From UBA2821 sp902763335 (lineage in GTDB: Bacteria; Bacillota; Clostridia; Lachnospirales; Lachnospiraceae), in NCBI GenBank assembly GCA_052066835.1, contig JBQHRJ010000013.1: a stretch of DNA of 64,000 nt. One strand, given 5' to 3'. Position numbers and translations under genes: made by a program. Below, in pieces: positions 7,568 through 17,200 of the stretch. How positions within the stretch are numbered: the first letter of the stretch is position 1; each line of letters opens with the position of its first letter. The notes below the pieces were generated by a model. It was not told where the DNA came from. It worked only from the letters and a program-made list of their open reading frames with translations, and ran no database searches.

Positions 7568-8791
7568 TTATTGTTGTCCCATCACCTGATTCCATATGTC
7601 ATTCATTTTTGCTATACTGAACGATGAGTCATTTCTTCTTATACGGTTAGCCTGTGACAGTTCTTCTGTATAATCACTAAGTTTATATGTGGTTACGGAT
7701 GCCGTTCCTGCCTGTCTGTGCGTAACAAGTGGTATGGCTTTGTAATCCTTTACTATAACATTTCCCGTCTCATCCCTTAAAAGCGTAACATCCGCCATTG
7801 CTCCAAGCATTGCCTCTGCCTTGTCCTGCGCTGATACAAAATTTCCGAGCGAATAATATACAAGCATGCTATTTCCATCAGTGCCTTCCACCCATTCAAC
7901 AGGTTCTATCACATGCGGATGAGTACCTATAACCAGAGTCACTCCTTCATCTGCAAATATCTTTGCCCATTTCTTCTGTTCACTGCTTATTTCCAATGAA
8001 TATTCTGTACCCCAGTGTGGAAATACAACAATACAGTCTGATATTTTTTTCGCTCTCCTGATATCATCCCTTACCTTATCTTCATCCAGTATGTCTATAA
8101 GATACTTTTTATCTGACGGCGGCTGCGAACCGTTAAGCCCGTATGTATAATTAAGCATTGACACTCTGAATCCGTCCTTTTCATATACATATGTCTCTCT
8201 GCTCTCTTCCTCACTTTTATGAATACCCAGATACTTTATCTCCGGATGGTTTGTCTCCCAAAAATTCATACAGTTTATTACACCGTCCACTCCCTGATCC
8301 ATAGTATGGTTCGTTGCATGCAGCACAACATCAAATCCTGCTGCCGCTATGGCATCTCCAACTTCATGTCTGCAGTTAAATCTTGGATAATTCTGTATAC
8401 CAAGCTCATCCCCGCCTATTATGACTTCCTGATTGACCACTGCCACATCTGCCGTACTTATTTCATTTTTTACATTTGCAAATAAATGGTCATAATTGTA
8501 TATTCCATCCTCCCTCATTCCATTTGTCTGCACATAATCATGCATCAGCATGTCCCCGACCATTCTTATATTTATCTCCACAGGCTGCATGGATGCATCA
8601 GTTTCTTTTTCAGTTTCTTTTTCAGTCTGTTCCTCTGACGTTGTTTCTACAGAAGTTATTTCGCTATTTACTGTTTCAACCTTTTTACTTTCTTCATTAT
8701 CATCTGCTATTTTATTTCTGCTGTTTAATACAGGGCCTGCTACAAACAGTACAAGCATCAGAATAAGACAGCATATCACAACTTTTCTCAT
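7568..8791 (-). CDS. CapA-family (poly-gamma-glutamate synthesis-like) secreted metallophosphatase-fold protein
   Basis: A 407-residue protein with an N-terminal membrane anchor (about residues 4-22), a Glu/Thr/Ser-rich linker (25-70) and a CapA/PGA_cap domain. Family motifs visible in order: VGDMLMH, VNQEVIIGG, ATNHTMDQG, PHWGTEY, GTHPHVIEPVEW and YYSLGNF. The fold belongs to calcineurin-like phosphoesterases and the domain should lie outside the cell. CapA homologues serve poly-gamma-glutamate capsule synthesis, but no capB or capC is nearby, so the actual role is unknown. It stands alone between the HD-GYP and symporter genes. Confidence 0.85.
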   Translation of the reverse strand: MRKVVICCLILMLVLFVAGPVLNSRNKIADDNEESKKVETVNSEITSVETTSEEQTEKETEKETDASMQPVEINIRMVGDMLMHDYVQTNGMREDGIYNYDHLFANVKNEISTADVAVVNQEVIIGGDELGIQNYPRFNCRHEVGDAIAAAGFDVVLHATNHTMDQGVDGVINCMNFWETNHPEIKYLGIHKSEEESRETYVYEKDGFRVSMLNYTYGLNGSQPPSDKKYLIDILDEDKVRDDIRRAKKISDCIVVFPHWGTEYSLEISSEQKKWAKIFADEGVTLVIGTHPHVIEPVEWVEGTDGNSMLVYYSLGNFVSAQDKAEAMLGAMADVTLLRDETGNVIVKDYKAIPLVTHRQAGTASVTTYKLSDYTEELSQANRIRRNDSSFSIAKMNDIWNQVMGQQ

Positions 8792-8847
8792 ATGTACCCG
8801 CTCCTATTTTCAAAAGTTAAAACAAGTTTATAATAAATATATAAATA

Positions 8848-10383
8848 TTAATTTTTCATCTTTGCACACACTGCATCAAACTCATCTGTTATATCTTTAT
8901 CCGGTGCAGCCGTAATAAGACTTACAATGATTATGAATAACATTGAAACTATAAATGCTGGAAGTAATTCATATATATCCCATAAACCGCCTAACGGTCT
9001 GATAAGGAATTTCCATACAAATACCATTATTCCACCGCTTACCATACCGGCTAAAGCTCCATACATATTCGAACGTTTCCAGAAAAGTGCCATAAGCATA
9101 ACCGGTCCGAATGCTGCACCAAAACCAGCCCATGCAAATGATACAATTCCGAATACCGAGCTGTTCGGATTAGAAGCTATAATAACTCCGATTACAGCTA
9201 TTCCAACAAGTGTTATACGTGCTATAATCATAGACATTTTTGCACTCAGGTCCTTTACAAGAACTTCTTTTACAATGTTCTGTGAAACACTTGACGAAGC
9301 CGCAAGGAGCTGTGAATCTGCCGTAGACATTGTTGCCGCAAGTATTCCTGCAAGTATCACTCCTGCCACAAGCGCTGCTATGACTCCATGATTGCTTATA
9401 AGTGTTGCAATTTTTATAATAATTCTTTCAGGATCTTTTAAGTTGTCTATTACCCCCTCTTTAACCATGGCATTTCCTGCCACACCGATAAATATTGAAA
9501 CAGCCATTGATATTACTACCCATATAGTAGCAACTCTTCTTGAAAGCTTGATTTTCTCCGGATCCTCTATTGCCATAAATCTTAATAATATATGGGGCAT
9601 ACCGAAATATCCGAGTCCCCATGCAAGTGTTGAAAACACCGTAAGTGCATTATATGAAACTGCTGCTCCCGTTTCTGCATTGTGAGATTTAAAAAGGCTT
9701 AAATAACCTGCCATTGATGTGGCATTATCCATTACCTTATCAATACCTCCCACACTGATTATTCCATATGAAATGACAACAAATATCGCTATGGTCATAA
9801 TGATACTCTGTACAAAATCAGATGTACTGGCTGCAAGAAATCCTCCAAGTGCAGTATAAATAACAATTACCAGTGCACTTATAATCATTGCCGTGAAGTA
9901 ATCTATTCCAAACAGTGAATTGAAAAGCTTACCGCATGCCGCAAATCCTGACGCAGTATACGGGACAAAAAATATAACTATAACTATGGCTGATATTACG
10001 GACAATATTCTTTCATTATCTCTGTATCTGTTTGAAAAAAATGCAGGGATTGTTGATGAATTTGACGACATATGTGTATATATTCTAAGTCTTTTTGCCA
10101 CTATAAGCCAGTTTACATATGTACCTATGGCAAGACCTATGGCTGTCCATGCCGCATCTGCCACACCTGTAAGATATGCCACACCCGGCAGTCCCATAAG
10201 CAGCCAGCTGCTCATATCAGATGCCTCAGCACTCATCGCTGTGACAAAAGGTCCCAGCTTTCTTCCTCCAAGATAAAAATCTTCCGTATTTTTGTTTTTC
10301 TTTGCACACGCAAAGCCTATCCATATAATACCTGCCATGTATACAACTATGGCAACTAATATACATATTGTTGATGTACTCAT
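8848..10383 (-). CDS. putP: Sodium/solute symporter, PutP-like (Na+/proline type)
   Basis: A 511-residue integral membrane transporter of the SSS family with about 13 hydrophobic helices. Typical features are FYLGGRKLGPFVTAMSAEASDMSSWLLMGLPG near the N terminus (residues 37-68) and AGILAATMSTADSQLLAASSSVSQN around 350, both sodium/substrate-binding regions of PutP. It imports proline, or a related solute, with sodium. Length matches PutP. The start ATG has GGAGAGAGAGGAA upstream. A 40-codon membrane-protein ORF lies 25 bp ahead and may be cotranscribed. Substrate specificity cannot be read from sequence. Confidence 0.88.
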   Translation of the reverse strand: MSTSTICILVAIVVYMAGIIWIGFACAKKNKNTEDFYLGGRKLGPFVTAMSAEASDMSSWLLMGLPGVAYLTGVADAAWTAIGLAIGTYVNWLIVAKRLRIYTHMSSNSSTIPAFFSNRYRDNERILSVISAIVIVIFFVPYTASGFAACGKLFNSLFGIDYFTAMIISALVIVIYTALGGFLAASTSDFVQSIIMTIAIFVVISYGIISVGGIDKVMDNATSMAGYLSLFKSHNAETGAAVSYNALTVFSTLAWGLGYFGMPHILLRFMAIEDPEKIKLSRRVATIWVVISMAVSIFIGVAGNAMVKEGVIDNLKDPERIIIKIATLISNHGVIAALVAGVILAGILAATMSTADSQLLAASSSVSQNIVKEVLVKDLSAKMSMIIARITLVGIAVIGVIIASNPNSSVFGIVSFAWAGFGAAFGPVMLMALFWKRSNMYGALAGMVSGGIMVFVWKFLIRPLGGLWDIYELLPAFIVSMLFIIIVSLITAAPDKDITDEFDAVCAKMKN

Positions 10384-10408
10384 TTAATTTCCTCTCTCTC
10401 CGGGGTAT

Positions 10409-10531
10409 TTATTTTTTATTTAGTTTTTTCACACCTCTGACTGTTTTTATCGTACTCCATGCTATATATGATATGGGTAACAATAAAACCCACAGAAATG
10501 CATAATTCATTTTTTTTAGAATCTGTTTCAT
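10409..10531 (-). CDS. Small membrane protein ahead of the symporter
   Basis: A 40-residue ORF: a short basic N terminus, one hydrophobic helix (about residues 9-26, YAFLWVLLLPISYIAW) and a basic tail ending KKLNKK. AAAGGAG lies 13 bases before the ATG, which is longer than ideal, and an in-frame TGA just upstream rules out an earlier start. It ends 25 bp before the putP-like start. Small single-helix proteins encoded beside SSS transporters are known as symporter accessory proteins, but I cannot show membership of that family. Judged real from its composition and position. Confidence 0.6.
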   Translation of the reverse strand: MKQILKKMNYAFLWVLLLPISYIAWSTIKTVRGVKKLNKK

Positions 10532-10600
10532 AACAGCTATTCAACTCCTTTGTATTTTAGGCATAATTCCAGATTTTTATATCATAAATACTGTATTAAG

Positions 10601-12835
10601 TCAACATGATAAGGCAAGTTTGTCATCCCTGACCGTTACAGAACATTTGCCTCCATTTTTTAATTTTCCAAACAGCAGTGCTTCCACAAGCATTGGTTTT
10701 AATTCTTTATCTATAACACGGTCAATTTCTCTCGCACCGTATTCTTTCGTTATTCCCTTATCTTTTATCCACCTTATGGCAGCTTTATTTATCCCCATTT
10801 CCACTCCTTTTCGTGCCATTTTATCCACAAGTTTACCGGTTTTCTTAACCGCAATCTTATATGCCATATCGTCATCCATGCCGTGAAATACTATCGTGCC
10901 GCTTAACCTGTTTCTGAATTCCGGTTTAAACAGTTCCTTTACGGCATCTGTTATGGAGCTTTCATCTTTTAATGTTCCGCCAAAACCTACACTCATTTTT
11001 CCAACTCCGGTTGCTCCTGCATTGGATGTCATTATTATGACCACATTTCTGAAATCCGCTTTACGCCCCTGATTGTCAGTGAGTGTGGCATAATCAAGTA
11101 CCTGTAGTAACACGTTGAAAATGTCCGGATGTGCCTTCTCTATCTCATCAAGCAGCAATACCGAATATGGATGCTTTCTGATTTTATCCGTCAAAAGTCC
11201 TCCATCCTCGTATCCCACATAACCGGTGGGCGAACCTATGAGTTTAGCCACGGTATGTTTCTCTGCATATTCACTCATGTCAAATCTCACAAGGCTTACT
11301 CCAAGTTCATCTGCCAGTGCCTTAGCCGTCTCAGTTTTTCCCACACCTGTAGGACCTGCAAACAGAAAGCCTGCTACCGGTTTGTTATCCTCATTAAGTC
11401 CCGCTTTTGAAAACTTGATGGCATTGCACACCTGAATAATCGCCTCGTCCTGACCATATACTACTTTCTTCATATTCTTTTCCAGACTGGCAAGCTGCTT
11501 TATATCATCCTGTTCCACACGTCTCTTTGGAATGTTGCATGTAATGGCAAGCATATCATCTATAAGCTTTTTATCCACATACTCTGTCTTTTTGCCTGCA
11601 GGATGCAGCTTTCTGTATGCCCCAGCCTCATCTATCAAATCTATTGCCTTATCAGGAAGAAATCTTTCATTTATAAACTTAGCACTTAATTCTGCTGCGT
11701 ATTCAAACACACCATCCTTATATTTTACTCCATGGAACGCCTCATAACGCTCTCTCAATCCCTCAAGTATGTGAACAGTCTCTGATATAGAAGGCTCTGA
11801 TATATCAACCTTACCGAACCTTCTCATAAGACTTTTATTTTTAGTTATATATTTTCTATATTCTTCATACGTCGTAGCACCGATAAATCTGATTTTTCCA
11901 TCTGCAAGATACGGCTTTAATAGGTTTGACATATCAAGATTCCCATCTCCTGTGGCTCCCGCCCCGACTATATTGTGAATCTCATCTATGTATACAACCG
12001 GCTTGTCCTCTCCTGATATTCCATCCATTATTTCCTTAAAACGCTTTTCAAAATCTCCTCTGTACTTCGTTCCTGCAACCATTGTTCCCATATCTGTCAT
12101 ATAGATTTTTGCATCCTTTATTTCATCAGGAACCTTTTCTTCTTCAATCATCCTTGCAAGCCCATATACTATTGCCGTTTTGCCGACTCCCGGTTCTCCG
12201 ACATGCATTACATTATTCTTATTCATACGGCATAATATCTGTATGGTTCTTTCAAGTTCTTTTTCTCTTCCTATGAGTGGATTTTTGTCCATACATGTAT
12301 CATTTAAACACTCCACATACTTTTGCCATTCCCTGTCAGCTTCTTTAGCTGCCTCCTCATGTGGAACACCTGACATACAATACTGTTCACCGGCATTTTC
12401 TCTCACACTCTGCCTTGACAGCGCACCTATAAGACTTAACAAATCCACATTCTGTTTTAACAGAAAATACACTGCATAGCTTTCTTCAAGTGACAATATG
12501 GCTGAAAACAGATATTCAACCTCAACCTGGCCTCTGCCACTTGTGTAGGCCTGAGTTTCTGCCCTCTCAAACACTCTCTTAACATCCTCGGTATATTCAA
12601 TTTCGCATCCTTTTCTGCCACGGCTGATATTATCAAAGAAAAAATCTGTCAGCTCACGTTCCATAATATCTATATTTCCGCCATTCAGTTTAAAATTCTC
12701 CGCAAATCCTTTATCCTGAAGCAATGCATACATTATATGTTCGGGCGTAAAATATCTGTGTCCCATATTCCCTGCTAGTTCCAATGCAAATTTTACCACT
12801 TTTGCTGCTCTGTCTGTATATATACTTAAATCCAT
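10601..12835 (-). CDS. clpA: ATP-dependent Clp protease ATP-binding subunit ClpA
   Basis: A 744-residue two-domain AAA+ unfoldase that feeds substrates to ClpP. The N-domain covers about residues 1-145. D1 carries Walker A GEPGVGKTA and Walker B PVVYIDEIHN, and D2 carries GPTGVGKTET and SVLLLDEIEKAHPD. There is no long coiled-coil middle domain, so it is ClpA and not ClpB or ClpC. The loop VGKMSVGFGG in D2 contains VGF at the place of the ClpP-binding IGF/IGL tripeptide. It follows clpS by 2 bp, so the two form an adaptor-unfoldase operon, expected to degrade N-degron substrates. clpP is not in the window. Confidence 0.95.
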   Translation of the reverse strand: MDLSIYTDRAAKVVKFALELAGNMGHRYFTPEHIMYALLQDKGFAENFKLNGGNIDIMERELTDFFFDNISRGRKGCEIEYTEDVKRVFERAETQAYTSGRGQVEVEYLFSAILSLEESYAVYFLLKQNVDLLSLIGALSRQSVRENAGEQYCMSGVPHEEAAKEADREWQKYVECLNDTCMDKNPLIGREKELERTIQILCRMNKNNVMHVGEPGVGKTAIVYGLARMIEEEKVPDEIKDAKIYMTDMGTMVAGTKYRGDFEKRFKEIMDGISGEDKPVVYIDEIHNIVGAGATGDGNLDMSNLLKPYLADGKIRFIGATTYEEYRKYITKNKSLMRRFGKVDISEPSISETVHILEGLRERYEAFHGVKYKDGVFEYAAELSAKFINERFLPDKAIDLIDEAGAYRKLHPAGKKTEYVDKKLIDDMLAITCNIPKRRVEQDDIKQLASLEKNMKKVVYGQDEAIIQVCNAIKFSKAGLNEDNKPVAGFLFAGPTGVGKTETAKALADELGVSLVRFDMSEYAEKHTVAKLIGSPTGYVGYEDGGLLTDKIRKHPYSVLLLDEIEKAHPDIFNVLLQVLDYATLTDNQGRKADFRNVVIIMTSNAGATGVGKMSVGFGGTLKDESSITDAVKELFKPEFRNRLSGTIVFHGMDDDMAYKIAVKKTGKLVDKMARKGVEMGINKAAIRWIKDKGITKEYGAREIDRVIDKELKPMLVEALLFGKLKNGGKCSVTVRDDKLALSC

Positions 12836-12837
12836 AT

Positions 12838-13134
12838 CTACTCCTCTACCGCTTCAAGTTTTAAAGGAAATCCTTCACGCCTTGCAAGCTCTGTAGCCTT
12901 CCTGACCTTTGTATTTGCAATATCCTTTGTATAAACGCCTACCACTGCACTGCATCCGAAATGCACATTAAACATAAGCTCCTCCGCTTCCTCTTCGGTC
13001 TTTTCAAATATATCCACAAGAATATCTACTACAAACTCCATGGTCGTGTAATCATCATTATATATAAGCACCTTATATCTCTTTGGTACATTAAATTTTT
13101 CCCTTGTCAGTTCCTTTACCGCTTCTTTTTCCAT
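12838..13134 (-). CDS. clpS: ATP-dependent Clp protease adaptor ClpS
   Basis: A 98-residue adaptor that recognises proteins with destabilising N-terminal residues and delivers them to ClpA. The core matches the family: KVLIYNDDYTTMEFV, with Asn26-Asp27 in the place of the alpha-amino-binding residues, and His58 in NVHFGCSAVVGVYTKDIA. The flexible N-terminal tail needed for delivery is about 19 residues long. It is the first gene of the clpS-clpA pair, with a 2-bp gap. ClpS is not found in the Bacillus model species but is familiar from some Clostridia. Confidence 0.95.
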   Translation of the reverse strand: MEKEAVKELTREKFNVPKRYKVLIYNDDYTTMEFVVDILVDIFEKTEEEAEELMFNVHFGCSAVVGVYTKDIANTKVRKATELARREGFPLKLEAVEE

Positions 13135-13173
13135 ATCGGTACCTCATTTCCATCCACCTGCCAATAACTTAGA

Positions 13174-13238
13174 AAACCCCAAAATGAATAATCAAATCCA
13201 ATTCATTTTGGGGAGTTTTCACCAAATATTATATTAAA
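13174..13238 (-). terminator. Terminator of purC, copy 1 of a repeated terminator module
   Basis: The stem CCCCAAAATGAAT (13177-13189) with ATTCATTTTGGGG (13201-13213) is perfect over 13 pairs and followed on minus by TTTTCT. The stem and the adjacent ACCAAATATTATATTAAA recur almost unchanged at 18.70-18.77 kb. Confidence 0.85.
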
Positions 13239-13243
13239 ACGGA

Positions 13244-14116
13244 TTATTTAAACTTTTCACCTGTTATCAGTTCATAGGCTTCTTTGTATTTATCTACTGA
13301 TTTCTCAACTACCTCATCAGGAAGATGATAATCACTGTCAGGATTCTCTTTCAACCAGTCTCTTACATACTGTTTGTCAAATGAAGGCTGTCCCTGTCCC
13401 GGTTTATATCCTTCTAATGGCCAGAATCTTGAACTGTCAGGTGTAAGCATCTCATCACCAAGTACAACATTTCCATTCTCATCAAGACCAAACTCAAACT
13501 TTGTGTCTGCAATTATGATTCCCTTGCTGAGTGCATATTCAGCACATTTCTTGTAAAGTGCGATAGTGCAGTCCATAATCTTCTTTGCATACTCTTCACC
13601 TTTTCCCGGATGAATTTTCTCAAGTATCTCTACACTGTCCTCAAATGTGATATGCTCATCATGGTCTCCTAAATCTGCCTTTGTTGTAGGTGTATATATA
13701 GGTTCAGGTAATTTATCAGATTCTTTAAGGCCTTCCGGAAGTTTTATACCACAAACTGTCCCGTTTTCCTTATAGCTTTCCCAACCACTTCCTGTAATGT
13801 AACCTCTGACTATGCACTCGATTGGAAGCATGTCAAGTTTCTTACACATCATGCTGTTTCCATCAAATTTTTCATTCTGGAAAAATTCAGGCATATCTTT
13901 AACGTCAACTGATATCATATGATTAGGAACTATATCCTTTGTAAAATCAAACCAGAATTTTGACATCTGAGTAAGAATTGCACCTTTTTTATGTACAATG
14001 TTCTTTAATATTACATCAAATGCTGATATTCTGTCTGTAGCCACGATTATAAGGCTGTCCCCATTGTCATATACTTCACGTACTTTACCTTCTTTGATTG
14101 GTTTAAATTCTTTCAT
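13244..14116 (-). CDS. purC: Phosphoribosylaminoimidazole-succinocarboxamide synthase (SAICAR synthetase)
   Basis: A 290-residue enzyme of purine synthesis that couples CAIR with aspartate using ATP. The N terminus KEGKVREVYDNGDSLIIVATDRISAFD is the ATP-binding glycine-rich strand and conserved DRISAFD. LPIECIVRGYITGSGWESY and IADTKFEFG are the other family signatures. Length matches the longer bacterial/eukaryote-like PurC type. It stands alone with its own promoter (14149-14177) and terminator, apart from other pur genes. Confidence 0.95.
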   Translation of the reverse strand: MKEFKPIKEGKVREVYDNGDSLIIVATDRISAFDVILKNIVHKKGAILTQMSKFWFDFTKDIVPNHMISVDVKDMPEFFQNEKFDGNSMMCKKLDMLPIECIVRGYITGSGWESYKENGTVCGIKLPEGLKESDKLPEPIYTPTTKADLGDHDEHITFEDSVEILEKIHPGKGEEYAKKIMDCTIALYKKCAEYALSKGIIIADTKFEFGLDENGNVVLGDEMLTPDSSRFWPLEGYKPGQGQPSFDKQYVRDWLKENPDSDYHLPDEVVEKSVDKYKEAYELITGEKFK

Positions 14117-14148
14117 GATAAATCTCCATTCCTTTATTTTTTTCTTCT

Positions 14149-14177
14149 ATAATACTACAGTGTCCGATATATGTCAA
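14149..14177 (-). promoter_or_regulatory. SigmaA-type promoter of purC
   Basis: Minus-strand TTGACA (14172-14177), a 17-base spacer and TATTAT (14149-14154), about 30 bp before the purC start codon. Confidence 0.75.
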
Positions 14178-14214
14178 AGTCTGGTTTATTTTTGAATTTA
14201 ATCCTGTGTACTTT

Positions 14215-17200
14215 CTACTTAACTTTCACTTTGCCACTTATTCCTCTTGCCTTCAATATCTTCTTATAACTCTTTGATTTTCCCGACGGAACTGTGATAA
14301 GAGCTTTTGTGTATATTTTCTTAAAAGCATTGGAACCTACATACTTTTTCTTTAATTTCTTTGTCTTTATAATTATACTCTTTAATCCGGTACAATTTTT
14401 AAAGCAGTTTTTACCTATTTTGTATACATTAGACGGTATGGTTACCTTACTCAGTGCCTTACAATTCATAAAAGCACTATCTCCTATACTCTTAACATTT
14501 TTACCTATTACAACTTTCTTTAACTTTTTGTTATTTTTAAATGCATTTTTATATATAGAAGTTACTTTATAAGTCACACCCTTATACTTAACAGCCGCCG
14601 GAATGGTTACACTTGTCTTTTTTGTCTTTGGTGATTTGAACGCAACTGTTCCCTTTGTAAGATGCGATTTGGTTACCACATATTTTGAGCCGTCCTTGTA
14701 TGTAAACGTTTTGTTTTTCTTCAGTGGCTTTACAGTCGGTGTCTCAGGTTCTGTCGTTTCTTCCGGTTTTGTTGTCTCCTCCGGCTTTGTCGTTTCCTCC
14801 GGCTTTGTTGTCTCCTCCGGTTTTGTTGTCTCCTCCGGTTTTGTCGTTTCCTCCGGCTTTGTCGTCTCCTCCGGTTTTGTCGTTTCCTCCGGTTTTGTTG
14901 TTTCCTCTGCCGGTATCCTCTCTTCTACCTTATAGCCACACACTGAACACTCTTTGTGTCTGATACCTTCTGTCTTAGATGTTGCAGCCTTATCTGTTAC
15001 CCATTTTCCAAATGTATGCTTAGCCTTATCAGATACATTTCCACAATTACATACATGCCAGTGATTTGTCTCATCACTCTTCCATGTCTCCGGAGGTCTA
15101 TGACTAACAGTAATCAATGCTGCCAAACTCTTAATATCTCCGTTCTCATTTGACACCTTACAATATACACTTCTTCCACTTACTTTACACATATCAGCAT
15201 ATGCCTTAAATGTGAGAGTTGCTGTATCAGCACCGGTTACATATTCGCTGTTTACGATTTTTGTACCATCGTCCATATACCACTGATATGTAAGGTACTC
15301 ACCTTTTGCAACCATATTAAATACCATATCATCACCATTTTTAACAGTCTGATTTGCCGGCTGTGTCTCTATTACCGGCAATACTACCGGTCCGTTAACC
15401 CATGATATTTTAAATTCATCACTGTAATAGTCTGCACTTTCTGATGTGAGTTTTATTCTGAATGTATACTCACCTTCTGCTGACGGCGAATCCATAACTT
15501 TTATGTTACTTTCAACATTTGCAGTCACATCAGAGACAGCTATCGTTGTTATGTCAGTCCATATGGTACCGTCTTTTCTCTGAACAGTTCCTCCTGAAAT
15601 ACCTGCACTAAATATAATACCTGTTACCGCTGTCGTTCCTACACTTACTTTCTTTGCAGACGGCTGTTTTACAAAACGTTTTGTTTCACTTCCCGGTATC
15701 ACTTCTTTCTCCACTACTTTTTTACACACCGTACACTCTTTATGTCTCTCACCGTCTTTGCCTTCTGCAGCTTCTCTGTCAACTATCCAGTCTCCGGCTG
15801 TATGTGCAGCCTCATCCCTTTTCTTTCCGCATATACATCCATGCCAATGCGTAGTGTCATCAGATATATAATCACTACCAAATTCATGAATATGCGGAAT
15901 CATAAAACTCACCCCGAACTGTTTACTTTCAGAATCATATCCGGCTCCTATATCCTCAATGATTTCTCCATTTACCTCGCCATCTTTCTCGAAATATATC
16001 TTATCCGGATCTGCATCATCGAGTTTCACAAATAAAGCAATCACATATTGTCTGCCTTTTTCAAATATGTCATCGTCAGTTAAAATTACAGGTGTACCGC
16101 TTCCTTCATCATAAGTAGCCCACATAACCTGCTCTACCTTTCCGATACTGATTTTTATGTCTTCTGCCGGTATAATCCCGGAACCATATTCAGGCTCTTT
16201 ATCCATTGTTATTACAATCTTTTTGAGCTTTGGAATCTCAACAGCATCTACTGCCGTATATGTATCTGTACCATCATTGCCGCCAAACGTTACCTTTAAT
16301 CCCAGATATTTTCCTGAATTTGATTTTTCTATCTTCTTCTTACCTTCTGTAACACCGGTTCCGGTTAAAGATTTTACATCATATCCTGACATCCACTCGA
16401 TAGAAATATTACCGGCTGCAAAAGCCGCCTGTCTGTCGGCATCAGCATTTACCCATCTCATAAACGGCTCAGCGTCAAAACTCAATGTTTTTTCCACTAT
16501 TGCTTTACCTGATACCATTCCGTCCACGACAGCCGTGCTACCATCAGGCGCTGGGAACGTTTCCTGTGTCTTAAAACTATATTCAAATACTGCATTTTTG
16601 TTTCTGCCGCTGATTACAGTTGACAATGCATATGACATGTCATTCACTTCAAAATGTGTGTTCTCATCAAAGATATATCCATCTTTTGCCTCTACTTCAA
16701 CCTTCGCCGTATATTCCGTTCCCGCCTTGAACACTTCATCAGTAGTCTCCCACGTTGCAGACGTAATCTTATATTTGCTGCTGATAGTTACAGCCACCGG
16801 TTTCCCGACACTCTTTCCTCTTTTGCATTCCGAAATGCCTATTATGCAATCATCCACATTCCTGGCATCTTCAGTCTTATATGTATAGCTCAGCGAATAA
16901 CAATCTTTTTCCGAATCGTATGTAAGAGCGGTTTTAGCACCGTCTATCTCTGCCTCCGGATAGTATACTCCCGTACATTTGTAAAGTGTTACCTCGAGAG
17001 TATACTCCTTACCCTTTTCAAATCTGTCATCATTACTATTGAGTTCTTCTCCAGTTTCTGCATCTTTCCATGACGCATTATTAATGCATGCTGTATTGGT
17101 CTGCAGTCTGTTTGTACGGGCAATGCTTCCTTCAACCGGCTTTGTAACACCCGTTATCTTAATCGTGGTTTTAGCAAGATTTACCCTGTCTATAAAATCA

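Noticed and set aside
14742..14915. Possible CRISPR-like array of short direct repeats
   Set aside because: The 18-bp units are directly adjacent with no spacers and are in frame within the surface protein, coding for TTKPEE.
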